From positions 62,001-126,000 of the forward strand of contig NZ_JNZO01000012.1 in assembly GCF_000717595.1 (NCBI RefSeq): a DNA stretch of 64,000 nt, given 5' to 3'. Shown here piece after piece: positions 1 to 7,903 of this stretch. How positions within the stretch are numbered: position 1 is the stretch's first letter; each line of letters starts with the position of its first letter. Source of the stretch: Streptomyces flavochromogenes. Lineage in GTDB: Bacteria > Actinomycetota > Actinomycetes > Streptomycetales > Streptomycetaceae. The notes under the pieces were generated by a model. That model made no database searches. It had not been told where the DNA came from and saw nothing but the letters and a program-made list of their open reading frames with translations. The translations under genes and the position numbers were made by a program.

Positions 1-2
1 AT

Positions 3-584
3 CTCCTCGACGGGCTCGACGCGTACGGCCCGGCGATGCGCGCCGCCCACGGCGACCTGCTCACGGGTCCCGGCGCGGCCCTTCTCCTCGGACACTGCGC
101 ACTCCTGGACAGAACGCGCCCCACGCGCGCGTGGCGGCGGCGCGCGGCGGCCCTGCTCGCGGGGGCGGGGCGCGGGGAGGAGCTGGTGCGGCGGCTCCTG
201 GAGGGCGTCGCCGCGCAGCCCGAGCACCGTGTGAGCGACCTCGCCCCGCTGGTCATGGTCAGACGGGACGTCGCCGGGGACACCAACACGTCCCTGGCCC
301 GCGGGCTGCTCTGGTCGGCACTCGACATCGACGCCGACTGGGTCGTCCCGCTCGTGGGTGCGGTCGCGCTGCACGCGGGGACGGGCGCGGGAGGCTCGGG
401 CACCGCCTGTCGCAGCCGGCCCCTCGCCACCGCCGCCGTCGCCGTGCTCGGCGCCTGTGAGGGCGGCCGGCGCGAGGAGGCCGCGCGACGGCTCGGCAGG
501 CTGGCGGGGACGGTCCGCAACCGCGCCCTGGCCAAGGAGATCGCCAGGGCCCTCGAAGCCGTGGCGGCCCCGGCCGGTCGCTGA
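3..584 (+). CDS. Hypothetical protein, N terminus outside the window
   Basis: The frame is open from the left edge, so the start lies upstream and only the last 193 residues are visible. They are rich in Ala, Arg and Leu, probably helical, and could be a HEAT/ARM-type repeat, but I recognise no family. There is no signal peptide or membrane segment in the visible part. The in-frame ATG at 36 is probably internal because coding character continues upstream of it. The gene converges on the hydrolase at 595 with a 10-base gap. Function unknown. Confidence 0.6.
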   Translation, partial: LLDGLDAYGPAMRAAHGDLLTGPGAALLLGHCALLDRTRPTRAWRRRAAALLAGAGRGEELVRRLLEGVAAQPEHRVSDLAPLVMVRRDVAGDTNTSLARGLLWSALDIDADWVVPLVGAVALHAGTGAGGSGTACRSRPLATAAVAVLGACEGGRREEAARRLGRLAGTVRNRALAKEIARALEAVAAPAGR

Positions 585-594
585 CAGCGGGGGG

Positions 595-1362
595 CTAGCG
601 TCCCGCCTCCGCCAGGAAGGCGGCGAGCAGCCGGGCCGTCTCGTCCGGGCGCTCCAGGGCGGGGAGGTGCCCGGCCCAGTCCAGGTCGACACGGCGGGCG
701 CCGGGCAGGAGGCGGGTGAGGTCGTCGGCGACCGCCCGGAAGTCGGGGAGGTCGTGGGCGCCCACGGCGACGAGGGCGGGGACCTCGATCCCGGCGAGGT
801 CGTCGGCGGTGACCTCGGGCGTGACCGGGTGGAACTCCTCGGGGACGGCGAGCTGGACCTCGAAGGCGTGCCGCTGCATCTCCCGGACGAGCGCGCGGAC
901 CTCGGGGCCGGCCTCGGGGCCGAGCCAGGTGTCGACGTTGAGCTCGACGGCCGCGTCGAGGTCGCCCGCTTCGAGCAGCTCGTCCTCGCGGCCGCCCCAG
1001 GCGCGCAGCTCGTCGCCGGGCGTGAAGCCGGGGATGCCGGAGGCGAGCAGGGCGAGGGCGGACACGTGCGCGGGGTGGCGGACGGCGAGTTCCAGGGCGA
1101 CCCGGCCGCCGAAGGAGGAACCGACGACGGCCGCCCGCTCGACGCCGAGGTGGTCGAGGAGCTCGCGCACGTCGTCGGCGTGGGTGTGCGCGGCGTCGAC
1201 GGGGGTGTCGCCGAAGCCGCGGAGGTCGCAGCGGACGACCCGGTGGCCGGCCTCCGCGAGGGCGTGGAACTGGCCGTCCCACATCCGGCGGTCGCAGACC
1301 CCGGAGTGCAGCAGGAGAACGGTCGAGGGGCCCTGGCCCGCCAGGTCATGAGAGAGCGTCAT
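595..1362 (-). CDS. Alpha/beta hydrolase
   Basis: A 255-residue single-domain alpha/beta hydrolase. The oxyanion strand reads LLLHSGVCDRRMWD, with Ser in place of the usual Gly after His. The nucleophile elbow is GSSFGG, the acid is in AVGAHD and the catalytic His in DWAGHLPALE, all in the canonical order and spacing. No signal peptide, so cytoplasmic; substrate unknown. The frame can be extended upstream to 1425, but the homologous part begins at MTLSHD, so I place the start at 1362. It is divergent from the TetR-controlled operon at 1500 and could share its control region. Confidence 0.85.
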   Translation of the reverse strand: MTLSHDLAGQGPSTVLLLHSGVCDRRMWDGQFHALAEAGHRVVRCDLRGFGDTPVDAAHTHADDVRELLDHLGVERAAVVGSSFGGRVALELAVRHPAHVSALALLASGIPGFTPGDELRAWGGREDELLEAGDLDAAVELNVDTWLGPEAGPEVRALVREMQRHAFEVQLAVPEEFHPVTPEVTADDLAGIEVPALVAVGAHDLPDFRAVADDLTRLLPGARRVDLDWAGHLPALERPDETARLLAAFLAEAGR

Positions 1363-1428
1363 CCGGCTGACCCTAGGCGTCGGGTCCGGCGTGTGGCGAG
1401 TGGGTTTCCATACGTCCCCGCACACGAC

Positions 1429-1486
1429 TTGAACACGTTCAAAGAGAGGTCTACAGTCATGACCAACAGCTTTTGAACGTGTTCAA
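1429..1486 (+). promoter_or_regulatory. Sigma-70-type promoter bracketed by twin TetR-type operators
   Basis: The -35 box TTGAAC (1429-1434) and -10 box TACAGT (1452-1457) are separated by exactly 17 bases. Palindrome TTGAACACGTTCAA (1429-1442) covers the -35, and its exact reverse complement TTGAACGTGTTCAA (1473-1486) lies just past the expected transcription start. The centres are 44 bp apart, about four helical turns. The operon downstream ends with a TetR-family gene, the usual autoregulatory arrangement, so these are inferred to be that protein's operators. Confidence 0.75.
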
Positions 1487-1499
1487 GGGAGGGTGGGGC

Positions 1500-1934
1500 A
1501 TGGACCTCACTGTCGTCGCGTACATCGTCTACCTGCTGATCAGCGTGGCCCTGACCATCTGGGTCGCCCGCACACTCAGCCGTAACGGAAGGATCTTCCT
1601 CGCGGACGTCCTGCACGGGAACGAAAAGCTCGCCGAGGCCGTCAACCACCTCCTGGTGGTCGGCTTCTACCTCGTCAACTTCGGCTTCGTCGCCCTCTAC
1701 CTGAGCCAGGACGAAGCCGTCCTCGACGCCCGCGCGCTCTTCGAGGCCCTCTCCGTGAAGCTCGGGGTCGTCCTGCTCGTCCTCGGCGTCATGCACCTCG
1801 GGAACGTCTACGTCCTCAACAAGATCCGGCGCCGCGGGGTCATGGAGCGCGAGCAGGTACCGCCGGTCGGGCCGCAGGGCTGGACCGCGACCCCCAAGGG
1901 CGGCCCCTGGACCCCGCCCGCGCCCCAGCACTGA
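1500..1934 (+). CDS. Small integral membrane protein
   Basis: A 144-residue protein with hydrophobic segments near residues 5-25, 50-75 and 85-110, and a Pro-rich cytoplasmic-looking tail. I recognise no named domain. The ATG at 1500 is preceded by a purine-rich GGGAGGGTGGGG stretch; an in-frame TTG at 1473 falls inside the second operator and is rejected as the start. It is the first gene of a three-gene operon with a DCC-family protein (13-base gap) and a TetR regulator, so it is likely derepressed by that regulator's ligand. Confidence 0.8.
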   Translation: MDLTVVAYIVYLLISVALTIWVARTLSRNGRIFLADVLHGNEKLAEAVNHLLVVGFYLVNFGFVALYLSQDEAVLDARALFEALSVKLGVVLLVLGVMHLGNVYVLNKIRRRGVMEREQVPPVGPQGWTATPKGGPWTPPAPQH

Positions 1935-1947
1935 GAGGGGCGCCGCC

Positions 1948-2382
1948 GTGCCGACCCCCGTGGGACGTCTGACCGTGCTGTACGACGCGGACTGCCCTCT
2001 CTGTGTGCACCTCAGGCACTGGCTGTTGCGCCAGCGGCAGCTCGTCCCGCTCGACCTCGTACCGGCCGGGTCGCAGGAGGCCCGGCGCCGCTTCCCGGAG
2101 CTCGACCACACCGCGACCCTGCGGGAGATCACCGTGGTCGGGGACCGGGGCCAGGTCTACCGGGAGACCTCCGCCTGGATCGTCTGCCTCTGGGCGCTCG
2201 CCGACCACCGGGCCAAGGCCCACTGGCTGGCCACCCCGGCCGGCCTGCCCTTCGCCCGGATGACCGTCCTGGGGGCGGCGAAGTGGCGCGAGGCCCTCAA
2301 GGGGCCGGACCACGAAGCCGGGCCGTCCGAGGCCGGGCACTGCGAGGACGGGCGCTGCGAAGTGCCCGGTCCGCCCGGCTAG
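1948..2382 (+). CDS. DCC (DUF393) thiol-disulfide oxidoreductase family protein
   Basis: A 144-residue protein with the family signature near the N terminus: TVLYDADCPLC, a D-x-x-C-P-x-C motif equivalent to the CxxC of thioredoxin-like proteins, followed by the typical VPLDLVPA strand. The C-terminal 25 residues are Glu/Gly/His/Cys-rich and not conserved in character. It starts at GTG 1948 with GAGAGGGG upstream. Second gene of the TetR operon. The family's biochemical role is poorly defined; a redox role is inferred from the CxxC only. Confidence 0.85.
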   Translation: MPTPVGRLTVLYDADCPLCVHLRHWLLRQRQLVPLDLVPAGSQEARRRFPELDHTATLREITVVGDRGQVYRETSAWIVCLWALADHRAKAHWLATPAGLPFARMTVLGAAKWREALKGPDHEAGPSEAGHCEDGRCEVPGPPG

Positions 2383-2392
2383 GCTCGTCCGT

Positions 2393-3160
2393 GTGACGGA
2401 CGTGAAGGAAGACAAGAAGGCCCCGAAGAGCGAGCAGACCCGCACGCTCATCCTCGAAACCGCGCTCCGGCTGTTCAAGGAGCGCGGTTACGACAAGACG
2501 ACGATGCGGGCCATCGCCCAGGAGGCCGGGGTCTCCGTGGGGAACGCGTACTACTACTTCTCGTCCAAGGAACACCTCGTCCAGGGCTTCTACGACCGGA
2601 TCGCCGAGGAGCACCAGACCGCCGTCGAGCCCATCCTGACCGGTGGCGAGAAGGACCTCACGGCCCGGATCCGGGGGGTCTACCTCGGCTGGCTCGACAT
2701 CGCGGAGCCGTACCACGAGTTCGCGTCGCAGTTCTTCAAGAACGCCGCCGACCCGGACAGCCCGCTCAGCCCCTTCTCGCCCGAGTCGGAGGGCCCGCGC
2801 GAGGCCGCGATCGAGGTCCACCGGCGGGTCATCTCCGGCGCCTCCGTGAAGGTCGACCCGGAACTCAGGGAAGCTCTCCCGCAGTTGCTGTGGCTCCAGC
2901 AGATGGGTCTGGTCCTCTTCTGGGTGTACGACCGCTCCGAGGGCGCGGCCAACAGCCGCCGGCTGGTCGAGCGGCTCGCGCCGGTCACCGCCCGCGCGAT
3001 CTCGCTCTCCCGCTTCCGGATCCTGCGCCCGCTGGTCAAGGAGACGCACGAGCTGCTCTCCGACTTCATGCCCACCGCAGCCGGAATGGCGGCCTCGGGA
3101 AAGCCCAAGAAGAGGGCGAGTCCGAAGCCGCCGGAGCCGGACGGGACACCGGAGTCGTAG
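2393..3160 (+). CDS. TetR/AcrR family transcriptional regulator
   Basis: A 255-residue protein. The N-terminal HTH (about residues 15-65) is classic TetR: an ILETALRLFKERGYDKTTM helix pair, then AIAQEAGVSVGNAYYYF as recognition helix, then SSKEHLV. The C-terminal ligand-binding half is long and helical, and the last 30 residues are Lys/Pro-rich. GTG start at 2393, ten bases after the DCC gene. It is the last gene of the operon whose promoter carries two TetR-like palindromes, so autorepression is likely. Ligand unknown. Confidence 0.9.
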   Translation: MTDVKEDKKAPKSEQTRTLILETALRLFKERGYDKTTMRAIAQEAGVSVGNAYYYFSSKEHLVQGFYDRIAEEHQTAVEPILTGGEKDLTARIRGVYLGWLDIAEPYHEFASQFFKNAADPDSPLSPFSPESEGPREAAIEVHRRVISGASVKVDPELREALPQLLWLQQMGLVLFWVYDRSEGAANSRRLVERLAPVTARAISLSRFRILRPLVKETHELLSDFMPTAAGMAASGKPKKRASPKPPEPDGTPES

Positions 3161-3236
3161 ACCCGGGACCTGGATCCGGGGTCGCGGACCCGGCACCTGG
3201 ATCCAGGGTCGCGGCCGGGACCTAGATCCAGCGGAG
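3160..3236. repeat. 27-bp tandem repeat, about 2.8 copies
   Basis: Two nearly identical 27-bp units (3160-3186 and 3187-3213) share the core ACCTGGATCC and end in GGGTCGCG; a third, decayed unit continues to about 3236. The array begins at the end of the tetR stop codon and runs into the last codons of the convergent gene. No obvious terminator stem replaces it. Confidence 0.7.
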
Positions 3237-4775
3237 CTCCCACAGGCGCCAGATGCCCGTACCGTCCGTCAGGTACTGGGAGCCGGTGACCGCCTCGGTG
3301 GCGAGGACGTAGTCCTTCTTCTGCCACAGCGGGACGAGCGGCACGTCGGACGCGACCTCGCTCTGGATCGCCTTGAAGTCGGAGGTCGCCCGGGAGCGGT
3401 CGCTGAACTGCTGTGTCGAGGAGATCAGTTCGTCGATCCGCTTGCTGGAGAACCCGTTGTGCAGGGTGTTCGCGGTGCCGACGAGCGGCGCGGTGAAGCT
3501 GTCGGAGTCGGGGAAGTCCGGCAGCCAGCCGACGGTGTACGCGTCGAAGGTTCCCTTCGCGTACTGCTTCTGGAACTCCGTCCACTTGACCTCGACGGTC
3601 TCGACCTCGAAGAGGCCGGTCTCCTCCAGCTGGCGCTTGATCTCGGCGGTCTCGGCGCCGTACGTGGCGTCCGCGCGGTAGCCGAAGGTGAACTTCACCG
3701 GGGTCTTGATGCCGGCGTCCTTCAGGATCTTCTTCGCCTTCTTGGCGTCGGGCGCCGGAGTGACGTCGTAGAACGCGGTGCTGTGCCCGACGAAGCCCTG
3801 CGGGATGAGCGAGTACAACGGCTCGACCGTGCCCTTGTAGGCGCCGGTGGTGATCGCCGGGCGGTCGAGGACCGCGGCGACGGCCTGCCGGACGGCCTTG
3901 CCGGCCATGGGCGAGCCGGGCCGCACGTTGAAGTTGAGGTTGCGGATCTCGGCGCTCTCCGCCTCGGTGACCCGGGTCCCGTCCTCGGGCTGCAGGGCCG
4001 AGATGAACTCCGGCGGCAGCTGCCGGTGCGTCACCTCGACCTGCTTCGCCTTCCAGGCGTCGGCGAGGTCGGCGGACTGGCCGTAGTACTTCACGAGCAC
4101 CGGGCCGCCGCCCTTGGTGATGGCGCCGTGGTAGTTCGGGTTCGGCTCCAGGAGCGCGGACTCGCCCGGCTTGTACTCCTTGAGGACGTACGGCCCCGAG
4201 CCGTCGACCGCCGAGTCCGCGCGCAGCGTGTTCGCCGGGTAGCGGTCCTTGTCGACGATCGAACCCGCGCCCGTGGCCACCTTCAGCGGGAACGTCGCGT
4301 CCCGGCTGCTCAGATGGAAGGTGACCTGACGGCCCTGGGCCGAGACGCTCTTCAGGGTCGGGAAGAGGGGCTGCGGACCGACGTCCGTCTTGATCCGCAG
4401 CATCCGCTCGAACGAGTACTTGACGTCCTCGGCCGTGATCTTGCGCCCGTTGGCGAACGAGAGGTCGTCGCGGAGGGTGCACTGATAGGTCGTGAGCTTC
4501 GAGCCCTCGAACTTGCAGCTCTCCGCCGCGTCGGGAACGGGGGTCGTGAACCCCGGCTTGAACGTCAGCAACGACTGGAAGACGTTGCTGTACATGGCCC
4601 AGGAACCGGCGTCGTACGCGCCGGCCGGGTCCAGTGAAGTGACCTCGTCGGTTGTGCCGACGCTGATCGGATCGGTCCGGCCGCCGTCGGAGGGCAGGAG
4701 TTGCCAGCCCCCCACTCCGGCGGCCACCAGTACTCCACAAGTGATGAGGATCCGCAGACGGACCGTCGACCGCAT
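3222..4775 (-). CDS. Extracellular solute-binding protein, family 5 (peptide/nickel type)
   Basis: A 517-residue protein, normal for dipeptide/oligopeptide ABC-transporter binding proteins. An N-terminal hydrophobic segment (residues 8-22) is followed by the family's opening ISVGTTDEVTSLDPAGAYD; the familiar TFKPG, RDDLSFANGRKITAEDV and SGPYVLKEY blocks are all present. No canonical lipobox Cys is seen, so it may be an uncleaved anchor or a secreted protein. Start at ATG 4775 with AGGAAG upstream; an extension to 4841 is rejected. No permease or ATPase genes are adjacent, so it is an orphan that must use a transporter encoded elsewhere or act as a receptor. Confidence 0.88.
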   Translation of the reverse strand: MRSTVRLRILITCGVLVAAGVGGWQLLPSDGGRTDPISVGTTDEVTSLDPAGAYDAGSWAMYSNVFQSLLTFKPGFTTPVPDAAESCKFEGSKLTTYQCTLRDDLSFANGRKITAEDVKYSFERMLRIKTDVGPQPLFPTLKSVSAQGRQVTFHLSSRDATFPLKVATGAGSIVDKDRYPANTLRADSAVDGSGPYVLKEYKPGESALLEPNPNYHGAITKGGGPVLVKYYGQSADLADAWKAKQVEVTHRQLPPEFISALQPEDGTRVTEAESAEIRNLNFNVRPGSPMAGKAVRQAVAAVLDRPAITTGAYKGTVEPLYSLIPQGFVGHSTAFYDVTPAPDAKKAKKILKDAGIKTPVKFTFGYRADATYGAETAEIKRQLEETGLFEVETVEVKWTEFQKQYAKGTFDAYTVGWLPDFPDSDSFTAPLVGTANTLHNGFSSKRIDELISSTQQFSDRSRATSDFKAIQSEVASDVPLVPLWQKKDYVLATEAVTGSQYLTDGTGIWRLWELRWI

Positions 4776-4967
4776 TGCCGTGCTTCCTTTATTCGTCCAC
4801 CCCAGCTGCGACGGCCCCCGGAAACGTCGCGATGGCGTCATCCCATCACACGTATTTCACAAGTGGAAGAGAAAACTTTCACACCACAGGCATATGTCCG
4901 GGAAATGCGAATTTAAGTCGATGAGCAGCACGTATCGGGCTCGGTGCGCGGAGTGACCTCGCCCCGA

Positions 4968-6245
4968 TTACGCCTGTTTCGAAGCGAGTTCGACGAGGGT
5001 GATGTCCGAGGGCGCCCCGACCCGGACCGGCGGACCCCAGGCGCCCGCGCCACGCGAGACGTACAGCTGGGTGTCTCCGTACCGTTCGAGCCCGGCGACG
5101 GTCGGATTGGCCAGTTCGGCGAGGTAGTTGCCGGGCCAGAGCTGACCGCCGTGGGTGTGGCCGGAGAGCTGGAGGTCCACGCCGTGACGGACGGCGTCGT
5201 GGACGACGATCGGCTGGTGCGCGAGGAGCACCGCGGCGCGGGCCCGGTCGCGGTCGCCGAGCGCCCGTCCGAAGTCCGGGCCCTGTCCCTCGCTCTCGCC
5301 CGCGATGTCGTCGACGCCGGCGAGGTCGAAGCCGGCCGCGACCTCCACCCGCTCGTTGCGCAGCGGGCGCAGCCCGAGCTCGCGGACGTGGTCGACCCAG
5401 GCGTCCGCGCCCGAGAAGTACTCGTGGTTGCCGGTCACGAAGAAGGAGCCGTGGCGGGCACGGAGCCGCGCGAGGGGCTCGGCGGCGGAGCCGAGGTTCT
5501 CGACGGTGCCGTCGACGAGGTCGCCGACGACCGCGATCAGATCGGGCTGGGTGGCGTTGATCGTGTCGACGATGCGCTGGGTGTGGGCGCGGCCGAGGAT
5601 CGGCCCGAGGTGGATGTCGGAGACGACGGCGATGCGGTAGCCGTGGGCCGCGCGCGGGATCTTGGCGAGCGGGACGGTGACCCGCTTGACCTTGGGGCCG
5701 CGCAGCACGCCGTACGTGCCGTAGCCGACGGTCCCGACGGCGGCGGCGGCCGCGGCACCGCCGACGACCCGGGAGACGAAGAGCCGCCGGGAGACCTCGG
5801 CGGGGGTCGTGGGCGCGGACTGCGGGGTCGCGTCGGCCGGCTCCTCGGGGGCGGCGGGCGCGTGTTCCGGGACCGGCACCGGTACGGGCGCCGCCACCGG
5901 CGCCGCCGCGGGTGCCTCGGCCCGCGCGCGGCGGTCGAGCCGGCGGAGCAGGAGGGGCCTGACCGCCTCGCCGGCGGCCAGGGCGAGGGTCACGTACAGC
6001 AGCAGCGCGAGCCACAGGAAGCCGGGCCAGGCGACCACCTGCTGGAGCACGAACGGGGCGCCGGCGCGGGACGAGGAGAGGGCCGCGAACGACAGCAGCG
6101 GCAGTACCACGACGGCGGCCGTGCCCAGGCGGCGCGGCAGGCTCCCCCGCGTCGTGACGTCACGCACGAGGCGCCGCCACACGTACCAGTGCACGGCGCC
6201 GAGCAGCGCGAGCACCACGATCAGAACCAGCAGGAAGACGACCAC
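4968..6245 (-). CDS. Membrane-anchored metallophosphoesterase
   Basis: About 425 residues. The N-terminal part has roughly four hydrophobic segments; an Ala/Pro-rich linker then leads to a calcineurin-like phosphoesterase domain with all metal motifs: SDIHLGP (D-x-H), GDLVDG, GNHEYFSG, LAHQP and SGHTHGGQ. It probably hydrolyses a phosphodiester or phospholipid-type substrate at the outer membrane face, as in YkuE-like proteins (inference). The frame is open to 6314, but GTG 6245 gives a protein beginning directly in the first membrane helix with an AGAGGGG ribosome site. It lies 34 bases downstream of the small membrane gene and is probably cotranscribed with it. Confidence 0.85.
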   Translation of the reverse strand: MVVFLLVLIVVLALLGAVHWYVWRRLVRDVTTRGSLPRRLGTAAVVVLPLLSFAALSSSRAGAPFVLQQVVAWPGFLWLALLLYVTLALAAGEAVRPLLLRRLDRRARAEAPAAAPVAAPVPVPVPEHAPAAPEEPADATPQSAPTTPAEVSRRLFVSRVVGGAAAAAAVGTVGYGTYGVLRGPKVKRVTVPLAKIPRAAHGYRIAVVSDIHLGPILGRAHTQRIVDTINATQPDLIAVVGDLVDGTVENLGSAAEPLARLRARHGSFFVTGNHEYFSGADAWVDHVRELGLRPLRNERVEVAAGFDLAGVDDIAGESEGQGPDFGRALGDRDRARAAVLLAHQPIVVHDAVRHGVDLQLSGHTHGGQLWPGNYLAELANPTVAGLERYGDTQLYVSRGAGAWGPPVRVGAPSDITLVELASKQA

Positions 6246-6279
6246 GCCCCGGAACCCCTCTTCTACCGCTCGCGCGGTT

Positions 6280-6525
6280 CTAACCGATGTCGCGGCGCGC
6301 GGCGCGCACCCCACGCAACCCGAGCACTCCGATCACCGTCCCCAGGACAAAGGACGTGACGGCAAGCAGCAGATGAACCCAGAAGTAGGCCGTCGGGTCA
6401 CCGGCCTCGTCGAACGCGAGGCCGCTCCCGTCGTTCCACAGGTTCTTGACGAAAGTGATCCAGATGAACCAGCTCCACACCCCGAACGCGAGCAGGAACC
6501 AGGAGACGCGACGGCTGAACTTCAT
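6280..6525 (-). CDS. SCO4848-family small membrane protein
   Basis: An 81-residue protein starting MKFSRRVSWF with two membrane helices (about 8-28 and 48-70) and an acidic loop between them, ending in basic residues. Its size, sequence style and position between a metallophosphoesterase and a D-Ala-D-Ala carboxypeptidase match the small membrane protein known in Streptomyces as the SCO4848 family (recognised from memory). Function unknown; the neighbours suggest a cell-envelope role. It is divergent from the carboxypeptidase. Confidence 0.8.
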   Translation of the reverse strand: MKFSRRVSWFLLAFGVWSWFIWITFVKNLWNDGSGLAFDEAGDPTAYFWVHLLLAVTSFVLGTVIGVLGLRGVRAARRDIG

Positions 6526-6634
6526 GACCCCAGTATCACCGTCCGTCCCACTGGCCCCGCGGACGGGTGGACGAGCCCGGCCGAACCGCCAGCCGGGGTT
6601 CGGATCCTTGTTCCGTACCTGTACGTTCACGACC

Positions 6635-7903
6635 GTGTCTGCTTCGAAGAAGACCGCTTGGGCGGTCACTGCTGCTGTGTTCCTGCCACTCGTCGTCGCC
6701 GTGCCCGCGCACGCGGACACACAGGACGAGAAGGACAAGCAGCCCAAGCCCCCGAACGCGATGTCCTCGCTCGGAGGACCGCTGCTCGGCAACCCCGGTA
6801 CCCAGGTGCAGCTGGGGCCCGGCGCCCCGGTGCTGCCGAAGGAGCTGTCCGGACGCTCCTGGATCGTCGCGGACGCCGAGAGCGGCCAGATCCTCGCCGC
6901 GCACAACGCGCACTGGCCGCTGGCCCCGGCCTCGACCCTCAAGATGCTCTTCGCGGACACCCTGCTGCCGAAGTTCCCCGACGCCCGGCTCAAGCACCTC
7001 GTCACCAACGCCGACCTGGCCGGGATAGGAGCCGGCTCCAGCCTGGTCGGCATCAAGGAGAAGCAGACCTACACCGTCCACGACCTGTGGCTCGGGGTCT
7101 TCCTCCGCTCGGGCAACGACGCCGTGCACGTCCTGACCAGCATGAACAGCGGTCTGCGCCAGACCGTGAAGGAGATGAACGACCACGCGGCCGAGCTCCA
7201 GGCGCTCGACACGCACGTGGTCTCCCCGGACGGCTACGACGCCCCCGGCCAGGTCTCCTCCGCGTACGACCTGACACTGATCGCCCGCAGCGGCATGCAG
7301 AAGCCGGCCTTCCGCGAGTACGCCGCCACGCCCCGCGCCGCCTTCCCCGGCGAACAGAAGCCGGGCAAGAAGCGCGAGACCTTCGAGATCCAGAACACCA
7401 ACCGGCTGCTCACCGGTGACCTCGGCGTCGCCCCGTACCAGGGCATCGCCGGAGTCAAGAACGGCAACACCACGCACGCGGGTGCCACCTTCACAGGTGT
7501 CGCGGAGCGCAACGGCAAGGTGCTGCTCGTCACCGTGATGAACCCCTCGTCGAAGGAGCAGCACGCGGTCTACCGCGAGACCGCCCGGCTGCTCGACTGG
7601 GGCTTCGCCGCGGCCGGGAAGGTCACCCCGGTCGGCGAGCTGGTGCCGCCGCTGTCCGCCCGTACCGAGACGACCGCCCCGGACGACGGTGCCGCCCCGG
7701 CGCCCGGCAAGAACGCCCCGGACGACACCGTCCGGGCGGCCTCCGACGAGCGGTCCGGTGGCATCGGGATCGCGCTCGGCGTGGCCGGCGGGGTCCTCGT
7801 GCTCCTCGCCGGTGCCGTCTTCCTGGTCAACCGCCGCTGGCCGCTGGCCGGGGCGGCGGGACGTCGTCGCCGTTCCCGCCGGAACCCGGATGTGAATCCG
7901 TAG
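6635..7903 (+). CDS. D-alanyl-D-alanine carboxypeptidase (peptidase S11, DacC/PBP5 type)
   Basis: A 422-residue low-molecular-weight penicillin-binding protein that trims the terminal D-Ala from peptidoglycan stem peptides. Signal peptide ends at AHA-D (residues 25-28). Active-site SxxK is PASTLK (Ser100, Lys103) and the second motif is SGN. The third motif reads KNG (GVKNGNTTHAG) instead of the usual KTG. A C-terminal helix (GVAGGVLVLLAGAVFLV) and a basic tail anchor it with the catalytic domain outside. GTG start at 6635, placed by the signal peptide; no good ribosome site is visible. The last 77 bases overlap the convergent YihY gene. Confidence 0.9.
   Translation: MSASKKTAWAVTAAVFLPLVVAVPAHADTQDEKDKQPKPPNAMSSLGGPLLGNPGTQVQLGPGAPVLPKELSGRSWIVADAESGQILAAHNAHWPLAPASTLKMLFADTLLPKFPDARLKHLVTNADLAGIGAGSSLVGIKEKQTYTVHDLWLGVFLRSGNDAVHVLTSMNSGLRQTVKEMNDHAAELQALDTHVVSPDGYDAPGQVSSAYDLTLIARSGMQKPAFREYAATPRAAFPGEQKPGKKRETFEIQNTNRLLTGDLGVAPYQGIAGVKNGNTTHAGATFTGVAERNGKVLLVTVMNPSSKEQHAVYRETARLLDWGFAAAGKVTPVGELVPPLSARTETTAPDDGAAPAPGKNAPDDTVRAASDERSGGIGIALGVAGGVLVLLAGAVFLVNRRWPLAGAAGRRRRSRRNPDVNP

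Noticed and set aside
1429..1486. Possible LexA (SOS) boxes
   Set aside because: The GAAC and GTTC halves are two bases apart, not four as in the actinobacterial LexA site, and the TetR context explains them better.
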